Below, piece by piece: positions 26,176-64,000 of a stretch of DNA of 64,000 nt (the first letter of the stretch is position 1; each line of letters opens with the position of its first letter). This DNA is from Elephas maximus indicus (taxonomy: Eukaryota > Chordata > Mammalia > Proboscidea > Elephantidae), in the NCBI RefSeq assembly GCF_024166365.1, contig NC_064830.1, forward strand, positions 90,202,968 through 90,266,967, written 5' to 3'. The position numbers and the translations under genes were made by a program. The notes beneath the pieces are model-generated. The model had not been told where the DNA came from, searched no databases, and saw only the letters and a program-made list of their open reading frames with translations.

Positions 26176-27430
26176 GTAACTGTGAATGGGTTGAGGGGAG
26201 GCCTCCTGGGATCAGGTAATTTGTTCCTGAGAGCCAGGTGGAGGCTAGTATACCTGGGGGTAGGGGAAGTGGGTTCCAAGTTAGACCCCATCTAGCGCTG
26301 GCAGGCGCTAGCCGCTTTTGAATGTGGAGACTGAGTTACTTGAAGGCTAAAAGCCTTTGAACTCTTGTTCCTGTGAGCCCAGGGTCTCTATCTCTCCTGC
26401 TAGGGATTTAGGATAAGTTTTTTGAGTGACTATTACATAAAAAAAATTTTTTTTTTATTACATATTAGGAGCTTTTCATAGGTTATCTCATTTAACTGTC
26501 ATAACCATCTCAAGAGACAAGTCTTTTTATCATTTCCATTTCAGAGATAAGGAAACTGATACCCAAGAAGGCTGAGGATCTTGCCCAAAGTTACACAGCT
26601 AGTCAGTGAAACTGAACTTGTACAAACTTTACCATCATTCAGGGAAATCTCTTTGTTTGATCTGAGAAAAGCAGTCCATTTCAACTAGGACAAAGAAAGG
26701 AACCTGATCTCATTACCTCTGCCTCCATGTAAATTAATTTTTTCAGCTTTGTATTCCTCAAAATTTTAAAGGGTCCCGCTTTTTCTCTTCAATTTTGTGT
26801 GTGAGTCCTTGGCCAAGTCCCCATCTCCTTTTCTCTAACTTAAAATGATGAATTTGCATGAAGCAGGCTCCAAGGGCCTTTTTTACACTGTCCAGAAACC
26901 TACAATAGTCCTATGTGACAGGAATTAACACCCATTCTTAAAGGAAGAATATAAACCTTAGGTCAATGACTTGCCCAAGGTCATACAGCGAGAGAGTGAT
27001 GTTGAGGTGTCTGGAACCTAGGACATCCTCAGCTCAGGCACAGGGGCCTCAATGGGAGGGCTGTTCCCCAGCTAGACTAGTATGCCTTCGTCCAGACCGG
27101 AGAAAAAGGGTGTTGGGTTCCAAGGAGACTCCAGCCCCAGGCTCCCAGATGTGGGACGGCGTGAGCAGAGGCGGCTACAGCTAAAAACGGCGGGCCCCGG
27201 GACCATGATACCTGGAAAATCGTCCAGCCCAACCCAGTTCCTGTACGACCTACTTTACTATTTCTTACAGGACCCGTTTAAAGACCTTTAGACCCCACCA
27301 GACTTTTCAGAGAATCCCGAGACAGCCCTGGATTCGCCTACTAATGGTGGGATGAGCACGAGCAAAATGGGACGCCTCTGCAGGCCTCAGTCTCCCCATC
27401 TGTCAAATGGGGATCTTAGACAGCTAGAGT
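26176..27430. other. ORAI3-SETD1A intergenic spacer
   Basis: No gene seen. It holds minus-oriented MIR-like relics (about 26395-26625 and 26900-27010), an A/T palindromic run at 26440-26458 and a small inverted repeat (CTAGCGC at 26292-26298, GCGCTAG at 26305-26311). CG content rises from about 27.4 kb into the SETD1A island. Confidence 0.5.
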
Positions 27431-27439
27431 CCCGACGGA

Positions 27440-28870
27440 GATAACGGGAGAAAACCGATCCTCGCATTCTGTGCGGCGCCGGGCAAACGGCCTGAGTCAC
27501 CACTGATGGTATTTTTCCACTTCCCGGGCACCCCTCCCAGCCGGCCCAGGTTTCGGTGGGTCCTACAGGAAGCGCCCCCGCTGTGCCGGGATCTGCACGC
27601 CCTGACCACGCCCCTTGCGCGCAGCGCCTTGGCCCCGCCCACAGCAGGAGCTGCAGATTCGCCAGGCCTGCTCCTCAGAACTACTTTGGGCCCCTTTTTA
27701 CTTGGCTGCAGATTCTCGTCGGACTCCGAGAGGAGCTTTGGGTCGTAGCCATTTCCCCCTGCATCGGAATTGGGCCGCTGTGTGAACTGTGCTAGTAAGA
27801 AAGATCCAGAAAAAAGTGGCAGACTCTGCCAATAGGGCTTGGCTAACCCGGCGTTATTTTCTTGACTCCACCAAGGCGGGTGAAGGGTGGCGACGGCTGA
27901 GTCCAGGACCCGTGGCGAATCTGCGGGCTTTTGCACCTTTGGCCGCGCGAAGAAAGGGCAAGGAAGAGGAGCAAAGGAGCGCGCATGCTAGCTACCCATT
28001 CGCCCCGCCCGCCTGACGAATCTGCGTCTGTCCAACGCGCCACTCAAACCTCCTCAGCTCTGGCTGGCCTCCTCCTCTCAGTCCCGCCCCCTTTTTCTCA
28101 GGGACTAGTCGCAGCTTTCGTCACCGCCGATTCGCCAAGGCCCCCAGGCCGGAGCAGCTGGATAGCAGTAGTGAAACCCACTCTCCGGGGGATGCGGCCA
28201 ATCGCCAGGCTCCCTGGGCCGCAACTCCCGAGCCTTACAGGGTGCTGGCCGAGGCGAGGCCGCTACCCTCGGCCCTGTGGATCTCCCAGCGGCGCCCGTG
28301 GCGAAAGTGCGAATGCAGATTCCGTGCCCGCTGGGCCTCGCGCAGGTGGCTGTGGTGTTTGGTGCGCGCGCCGGGGTGGTGGTGGTGGGGGGGGGCGCCG
28401 CCGCCGCCACCGCTGCGGGGCAGGGTCTCGCGCTGCTGCCGCCGCCGCCGCCGCCGCCGCCTCGCGCCGCTGAGGTGCCGCGCGGGGTGGGGGGAGGGGG
28501 AGCCGCTCGCCACAAGCGGGTGAGTGGGGCCGGGGCGCGCGTGCGCGGGAACGGGGGGGTGCAAAGCGCGCTGGGGCGGGAGAGGGCAGCGACGCGCGCT
28601 ACCCCCACCCCCTCTCCCGGATTCGGGGCCGAAGCCGGGTCTCGGGCTCGGTCTCGCGGTGTTTCCAACGCCCCGAAGAGGTGCCACCTCTCGGCCAGGG
28701 GATCGGGGCGCGGGGACGGGAGCGGGTGTGTGGGAGCGGGAGCCAGGCTTGGCCCGGGCCGCTGGCCGGTGAGGAGGCGGGAGGGGGCGGGGCCTGCCAG
28801 GGGGCGGGGGAGGGGTCTTGTGCCGAGGCCAAGTGGGGCGCGCGCTAGGGAGAGCAGGAGGATAAGGGGG
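27440..28870 (+). promoter_or_regulatory. SETD1A: SETD1A CpG island, promoter and probable non-coding exon 1
   Basis: About 1.4 kb very rich in CG dinucleotides and GC boxes, without a TATA box. A good donor (GTGAGT at 28520-28525) suggests a non-coding first exon ending at 28519. That exon would include a (GCC)n run at about 28436-28463 and a second short GCC block near 28395-28410. The first coding exon follows at 29096. Open frames on both strands here are products of GC-rich composition. The exact start site is unknown. Confidence 0.6.
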
Positions 28871-29104
28871 CGCGAGATGGGCCCGGGGACCTGATGGGAG
28901 AGTTGGGAGGTGAAGAGAGAATGGGATGTTGTGGTGAAACAGGGCATCTGAGGGAAAATCTGGGGAAGGCACGACTCCTGGTGAGGTGTGGAAACGGGTA
29001 ATGAGAGAAGCTGGAGTTGGGGTTAGTTGATGAGAAACAGCAAGGCAGTCAGAACTTAGTCCTGAACCTCCTTGGGTGTTCCTCTTCCCTAACAGTGTAA
29101 ATGA

Positions 29105-48985
<19,881 letters not shown>

Positions 48986-49645
48986 GATGGGGCAGGACTG
49001 GTGCCCACACCCCTATTTATTCTCCCGTGGTGCCCCGAGCACCCACAACCCCCTAGCCTTAGTGGGTTCAGCAGGGCCCACTTGCTCCCATCTCCAAGTA
49101 TGGGGCTAGGGGGCCCCCAGGCCCAGCGAGGGAGCCTCACTCAGTCCCTTGAGGCAGCTTTGCCTCCCCTGTTGCCCCTGCCCACCCATCCCCTAATTTT
49201 TTTTCTTTGCGGAGAAGAAGCTGTAAATGTTTTGTAGCTGCCAGCAGCTGTTTCCTGTGGAAACCTGGGGTGCCGGCCTGTACAGATCTGTTCTTGGGAG
49301 GCTACACAGCCCCCGTGCTTTGTGTTAATGGGGACTTCCCCTTTGTGCCCTGCGTGTACCCCTCCCCAGTTTAGGGGTCTCTAGGGGCAGTGGCCATGTT
49401 CTCCCCCTGGGGGGGCCCTGCGCCCCCAGTCCTGGGGACTCCGTGCCTGGAACCCTGCCTCATCTTCAGTTCCTGCCAGACCCTGTGGGTCACCCTCCCA
49501 CCCTGGTGTCTGAGGCCCCTGGCTCAGCCAGGCCAGGGTGGTGGGGGGTGTGCCCTTCCTGTTGGGCTGGATTGTACATATGTTAATAGTGCAAACCCAA
49601 TGCCACATTTTTATAATTGTGATTAAACTTTATTGTACAAAAGTG
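48986..49645 (+). other. SETD1A: SETD1A 3' UTR with ATTAAA signal
   Basis: Non-coding tail after TGA at 48983. ATTAAA at 49622-49627 is followed within 40 bases by TGCTTGCTTGGTC (GT-rich), so cleavage is likely at about 49640-49645. Confidence 0.75.
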
Positions 49646-50100
49646 CTTGCTTGGTCAGTATCTTTGGGAAGAGTGGGGTGGAAGGGGGATTAAGGATACA
49701 GAGGGTGGAGCAAGCTGAAAAGAGGAAAAAATGGGTGGCCTGAAGTTTGGGGTGGGTAGAGGGCCTTTTGGGCAAGAGTCCAGACCTTCAGAGCCAGCCA
49801 CCAGTGCTCTGGGCCACCTGATAGACTGCAATAGCCATGCCAGAAATCCCCCACCAAGGCCGGCCAGAGCCAGGCCAAGGTCAGGCCTCCTTCCCTTCCC
49901 AGAATCACAGCTGCTGCTGGGCCTCTGGCCTCCTGGGAAATCCAGCAGGAGGGAAGAACTGAGGTCATGCAGTGGGAATGAGGTTACCCTGCGGGCTCCA
50001 TCCTGCAGCCCCCAAACCCCTCAGCTGATTCTGGTTCTCCCATTCACCTTCCCAAGTTCTTTGCTAGAACGGGTTGCCAGTGGGTCGCAAAATGGCCCAG
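49646..50100. other. short SETD1A-HSD3B7 intergenic spacer
   Basis: About 0.5 kb between the SETD1A poly(A) site and the HSD3B7 promoter region. No gene or clear young repeat is seen. Confidence 0.5.
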
Positions 50101-50101
50101 T

Positions 50102-50120
50102 GGCCACTAGGGGGCGCCCT
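50102..50120 (+). promoter_or_regulatory. CTCF-like binding motif
   Basis: CCACTAGGGGGCGC at 50104-50117 matches the CTCF core (CCASYAGRKGGCRS) at essentially every informative base. It lies between the SETD1A 3' end and the HSD3B7 5' exon. Motif seen, occupancy inferred. Confidence 0.65.
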
Positions 50121-50149
50121 ATGGCGACAGCATGGGCTGTGGAGAGGTG

Positions 50150-50300
50150 GAGGCTGGTCTCTGTTCCTGGAATGAGCCAGGAGGGAGGAGGAGGAGCAAG
50201 CGGAAGGGGGAAGGTGTGTCGCTGGCCGACTGGCCCAGGCAACAGTGACGAGAGACAGCCCCTCCAGGAACCAGTTTGGACACTGGCGCAGTCGCTTCAG
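50150..50300 (+). promoter_or_regulatory. HSD3B7: probable HSD3B7 promoter and non-coding 5' exon
   Basis: A strong donor (CAG|GTAGGT at 50301) about 370 bases before the start codon suggests a non-coding first exon ending at 50300. The acceptor of the coding exon could be CCCCCAG at 50657-50663 or an earlier CTACTAG near 50579. The choice cannot be made from sequence. Confidence 0.45.
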
Positions 50301-50669
50301 GTAGGTAGAGGCCACACCAGGGCCCAGGCCTCCCTTCCCCTAGTCCAGCCCTTCCCACCTTCCTATACCCTCCCTGCCTGCCTTCCGCAGCTCCCTGCCT
50401 CCCCACCCTCCTTTTTTGCCCTAGAGCCTTTCTACCTATCCACCCCAACTGTTGACCCCTTCCTGCACCCCAAGTGCTTACCCTCGTTAGTAACTAGTTG
50501 GCAAGGTCACAGGTCAGTGGCCTGGCTGTTGTGCCTCCAGGCACAGCTCCAGCCCTGGGTCACTGCTCCAATCTACTAGGCCAGCAGGCCCCCTTCCAGA
50601 AGTGGAAGGTTCTGGAGCAGGTAGCAGCAGCCACCCCAGGTAAGCCAGGGCTTCTTCCCCCAGCCCAGC

Positions 50670-53144
<2,475 letters not shown>

Positions 53145-53740
53145 GCTTCCAAACCCTGGATGAGCTGGAAGGGTTACATCCCAGAGCTGGAGGCCGGGGT
53201 CTTGAGTGGGATCAGCTGTCTTAGAGCTCTCCGCCTTTTAAATCTACGAGCCTTGAGACTGTGTCAGGATGTTTCCAAGTCCTAGGGCAGGTCGTCTTCA
53301 CGTGCAACCTGGGCTTGGCAGCTGCTTGGCAAGAATCTAACGCCCCTGGAGTTTTCAACTGCCCCTGCCCACTTCTGGCCTTTCCATGTGGCAAGAGGGC
53401 AGGGGTTCCACAGGCCTCAGGGTGGCCTCCTGGCATCCATCCAGCACGATCCTCAGGCCTGGATTCAGAGTGAAGCTAGGTCTTTGGGTCTTCTCACCCC
53501 TTTCGTCCCTCCTGGGGTGGGTGGGGGTCATAATCCCATTATTTCAGAAAATGTATCACCTTTACATGGTTATCTTTTAATGGCCCTCAATGAAAGCTGA
53601 GGAAATCAGTGCACCTTCATTTCTTCCCACCTTTCCACCCAAATTCGGTTCCTGTAATAGTGTTAGATCTCTGCCCGTAGACGCCCCATTAACTCTGTAC
53701 CTGGTCAAATCTGGATTAAAACTCCTTTTCCAAGCCTGTG
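53145..53740 (+). other. HSD3B7: HSD3B7 3' UTR (end approximate)
   Basis: Non-coding tail after TAA at 53142. The best signal is ATTAAA at 53715-53720. No AATAAA is present, so the end is tentative. It may overlap the end of STX1B on the other strand. Confidence 0.45.
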
Positions 53741-56401
53741 TCCATCTACCTGCCCAGTTCCCCCTCTCCTCCACTACCACAGCATCTACCCCTCCCCACG
53801 GCGCCCCGTCCCAGGTGGGGACAGAAGGATGTGAGCACACAGCAAACCCACTGTTGGATTGGTTGCTATTTCTCCCATCCCACGGGGCCCAACTTGGCCC
53901 AGGGTTGGGATAAGGGGCTCCGGGGACAGGACATGCAGGGCTTGGGGGGAAAGGCAGAATTTTCCTGTGTTTTATCCGTTTGCAACTTGGTTACCAATAG
54001 AGAGAAATGGGGCTCTGAGGGCTAACAGGAGGGGGTGGCCTGGCCCTGGGCCCCCAGCCAGACCCCAGGAGTCCTGTCTCTTCCAGGGAAGGGAGGGAGA
54101 CAGCTCTAGAAACCCACGGAGAAACGGAGAAGGGGGCAGGGGCTCATGTCAGCAAACACAGCTATGTCACGTGACATGCCAGCAACACGGAAACACGCCA
54201 ACGCACAGAGCTCCACAGCAGGCAAGAGACGGGCGGGGAGAAAGGAGCGGGAACCAGCCATCTTGTCCTCTGTGGGGTGGGCTGGAAGGAGGCAGGGTGA
54301 ATGCATAGAACACATCATATGTACACGCTCAAGGCGTGGCAAGAGCGTGCATCAACCCACGGGCACATGGGATGGACACGCAGTGTGCTTTGTGAGAGGC
54401 AGGGCTGGGACGAAGGGAAGAGGGGAGCATAGAGCTCTGGCCAGGCCCGGGACCATCAACAGGGCACACATGGGCTTGATGGTTGTAGGTGCACGGAGGG
54501 TGGACAGCACACGCTTGTCCAAGAACATGCAAAAGACGTCAGCCCCCAGACAACATTCCAGGACACACACAGCAGCCAACAAGCAAACACATCATACGAT
54601 GTGTGCAGCTTGTGGAATGTTAGGGCACAGCAGACCCTCTGGGTCCCCTGGTCCAACCGGGCCCAGAGATGGGCAGCTGTGGGCCTAATACTACTCAAGG
54701 AGGCAGTAGCATCACTCCAGCCACAGCTCCGCCCTCCTCTTGCAGCCCCAAGGAAGAAGGTGGGGGGCGGGGGGTGCTGGGTCCTGCTCTGGTATGCCCA
54801 AAGGAGCCTGAGATAGGAGCGGAACTGGCAGTCAGACACAGGGCAGTTAGACACCTGTCTTCAGAACGGCATTCTGGGAATGGACAGGCTGGCTGACCTC
54901 CTCAGGACAGCCGACCTGGGGGATTACACACATGGCCACACAGACACTCACACAGGCCAGAGTGGGGAGGGACAGAGGAGAGGCAGTCTGTCTGAGCCAG
55001 GGCAAGGGTGGGGAGGTGCATCGGGTTCTGGGAAATTACATTCAAATTCACTCACACCATACAACATCCACACATGCTTCCCCCTTGCTATAGGACCCTG
55101 GGAAATCCATACACACACCTGAGTCCCTCACCTTGCACACATGTACAGCCCACCCCAGGGCACAGCACGTTCATGTACTTGTCTTCAACCTGTGAGTCCA
55201 TTTTCCTAGGCATGGAGAGAAGGGCTTCTAACATTGTCTTCTGCCCTGTATACCACCTACCTGTCACCAAAAACACAAACTCACCTGGTTGGCTGAAGAA
55301 TGTGTGAGCGTGAGCATATCTCAAGACACAATGAGGGAGGAGCTGGCCCTTTCCTCACCATCAGAAACTCAGGCCTGAGTCCCACTCTCAATCTCGCCCT
55401 GGTTGGGGGAGCGTCTATCACTGACATTTTAGCAGGAGAGGTGTTCAGCGGATGGGACCTAGCCCGCCCTGAGTGGTTGCTGCCACACTGGCCACTCCAG
55501 TACGTCTGAAATAACCAGTTCTGCAAACCCAAGGTCCCTGAGATGGAGCCCAGGGGGTGAGATTCGAGCAGTGGGGACAAACAGTGGCTTCTCCCAGGTA
55601 AGTACGTGGGAGGTGGCACAGGCAGGAAGGGGCGGGGCTCTGATTTTCAATCTGCCTGGGACAGCCCTCCACACCTTGCCTCCTGGGTGACATTGCCACA
55701 AAAAGCTGCTCCAGGAGGCATTTGTGTGTGCATGGGTGCAGGCCTGTACAGTCACCATGCCAACAGTTGCATGCTCATGGGCTCTGGCATGTATGTGGGT
55801 GCCTGGGTGTAGCCACCTTCACGGGTCCTCCTCAGCCTTGGCATGTGTGTGTGCACTGAGGGGTACCAACTTTCATGGTGCCAGCCTCCCCACAGGCAGA
55901 GACAGAGAGAAGATAAGGACCCGGGCATGTGTGCAAGAGCCCCTGAGGCCTTGCAGGGCAGGGAGCCCCGGTTGCCCAATATTGCTGGATCAGTGTGTAC
56001 GCTCATGACCACATACTGGCAAGCAGCTCTTGGGGAGGGGCAAACAAATACAGATGGTCAAACCTGGCTGGGTTACATATCCTTCAAGATAAACATGTGT
56101 GTATATGCAGAGTACACAGTGGGGCAGAAACACACTATTTAGAAAGCTCTCCCCCCCACACACATTCACACTGCTGTATTCTAGGTAGAATAGAAATATA
56201 GATTTCTGTGTCCACCCAAAACAGATGTCCAGTACAAATCGTGGGGAGGAGAAGACCTATCGACAGTTCAGGTACCTCCTGAGACACATGTCCCTCACAC
56301 AGTCTCTGCTACCTATGGGGGGAAATTCACATATATATACAGGCTGAGCTAGGTTAGTTCCACGTGTATGTGTCCACCCACTTCGGCTGAACCCCATCGG
56401 C

Positions 56402-56442
<41 letters not shown>

Positions 56443-57161
56443 CTCTCTCTCTCTCTCTCCCTCCCCAGGACACGTAACAGCCCAGGAGGGTCTGCTCCAC
56501 ATCACGCTGGGTGTCCACCATGGGCCCCTGTGTATTTGGACAAACTGGATCCTCTAGTAATGTGAATGTGAGCCTCTGTACACACCACCTGCCCCATCTG
56601 TAGCAGACACAGGTTAGGGATGCCAGTGGGGGAAGTGCTGTTGCATTAAATTCAAACACAAAACTCCACGTACACAAATGCTGTGTCCATGGATCTATGT
56701 ACAGACACACACACACACAGAGAAGACAGAGCAGGACTTGGTGGGCTGCTGTGTTATACTCGACCACAGTCTACACAACACCCCGGGGTGAGGGGGGAAA
56801 TCAGGCCACACACAGACTTCAGGGGGGGACGGGGGGCAATGTGGTGCATCTACACACATCTACACACGTACACGCACACGCTGGGGTATCCACACGTCTC
56901 AAGCATGTGCCGGCGGCATGCATGTTGGTGTGCATGTGTACTCACGCCTGCTGCTATCTACGTGCGGGGGAAGGGGGCAGTGGTCTATGTCAGGGTGAGG
57001 ACCAGGAACTCCAGGGTCTGACGTGGGGGTGGAGGAAGGGATGGGGCTGCCTGGGTCTGTCTTGGGGGTGAGCCTGGAGCAGGGGATGGAGTGAAAGGGA
57101 TGGTGGGGGTATTGCTCCCAATGTGGTGGGGGAGGGGTCTGGGAGAGACGGGGTGTGGGGT
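53555..57161 (-). other. STX1B: STX1B long 3' UTR (end approximate)
   Basis: About 3.6 kb downstream (on the minus strand) of the STX1B stop, without coding exons or AfroSINE copies. It is rich in CA/TG dinucleotide patches. The only good poly(A) hexamer on the minus strand is ATTAAA (plus strand 53576-53581). Long 3' UTRs are usual for this neuronal gene; that this whole stretch is UTR is inference. Confidence 0.45.
56404..56460. repeat. (CA)n(CT)n compound microsatellite
   Basis: About 18 CA units followed by about 11 CT units. On the STX1B sense strand it reads (GA)n then (GT)n and falls in the presumed 3' UTR. Confidence 0.95.
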
Positions 57162-63756
<6,595 letters not shown>

Positions 63757-64000
63757 CTGGGAGACAAAGAAAGATTGAATCCATGGGCAGGCCCTACTGT
63801 GATCCCCAAGGCTAACCCTCTGGCCCTCTCCCCACTGCACACACATACATGCTCCCAGCTCTAGGCTCAGAAAAGGGGTCTTGGGAGGGGTCCTATGCAG
63901 GGTGGATGGCAAGGGCACCAACCAGTCAGGAGAACACTGGATATCTTGTGGAACGGGGTCCTGGACGCCAGGGTAGCGTAGAGCCCAAAGGGCACCTTGG
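63757..64000 (-). other. STX1B: STX1B intron 1 (partial)
   Basis: Sequence upstream of the second coding exon on the minus strand. No coding exon with the expected MKDRTQELRS start is present before the window ends. Confidence 0.7.

Noticed and set aside
26292-26311. Hairpin as a functional RNA element or terminator
   Set aside because: Only a 7-base stem beyond the ORAI3 poly(A) site, easily expected by chance.
27424-27936. 170-residue minus-strand open frame suggesting a divergent gene
   Set aside because: No family resemblance and no good start or splice context. The island could be bidirectional, but the sequence does not show a gene.
50581-50640. Separate 5' UTR exon of HSD3B7 ending at GTAAGC
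   Set aside because: The intron to the acceptor at 50663 would be only about 24 bases, too short to splice. Either the exon runs through or the donor is unused.

Overview
This is a mammalian genomic window with GC-rich, multi-exon genes, GT-AG introns, CpG-island promoters and MIR/L2/L1 relics. The gene order FBXL19 - ORAI3 - SETD1A - HSD3B7 - STX1B is the block found on human 16p11.2. About a dozen tRNA-derived SINEs of the AfroSINE type, plus the 3' end of an RTE-clade LINE whose last bases match the SINE tails, point to an afrotherian (elephant, manatee or hyrax group). Species cannot be settled from the sequence alone.

Layout. 1-20.9 kb: the C-terminal part of FBXL19 (+), with a 12-kb intron full of SINEs and a degraded, minus-oriented ERV-L-type provirus (4.25-8.40 kb). 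21.3-26.2 kb: ORAI3 (+), two exons, complete. 27.4-49.6 kb: SETD1A (+), with a CpG-island promoter and 18 coding exons. One of its introns is an AT-AC, U12-type (minor spliceosome) intron, and one exon carries an apparent 1-nt frame disruption in a C-run. 50.1-53.7 kb: HSD3B7 (+), six coding exons, with a CTCF-like motif just upstream. 53.6-63.8 kb: STX1B (-), coding exons 2-10, convergent with HSD3B7; its first coding exon lies beyond the right edge.

The five genes do not form a single pathway. FBXL19 is an F-box/CpG-island protein and SETD1A an H3K4 methyltransferase (both chromatin-linked). ORAI3 is a store-operated calcium channel subunit, HSD3B7 a bile-acid synthesis enzyme, and STX1B a neuronal t-SNARE. 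Exon boundaries were read by eye from splice sites, reading phase and recalled family sequences. Coding-exon limits are firm where phase and protein agree. UTR ends, promoters and repeat edges are approximate.
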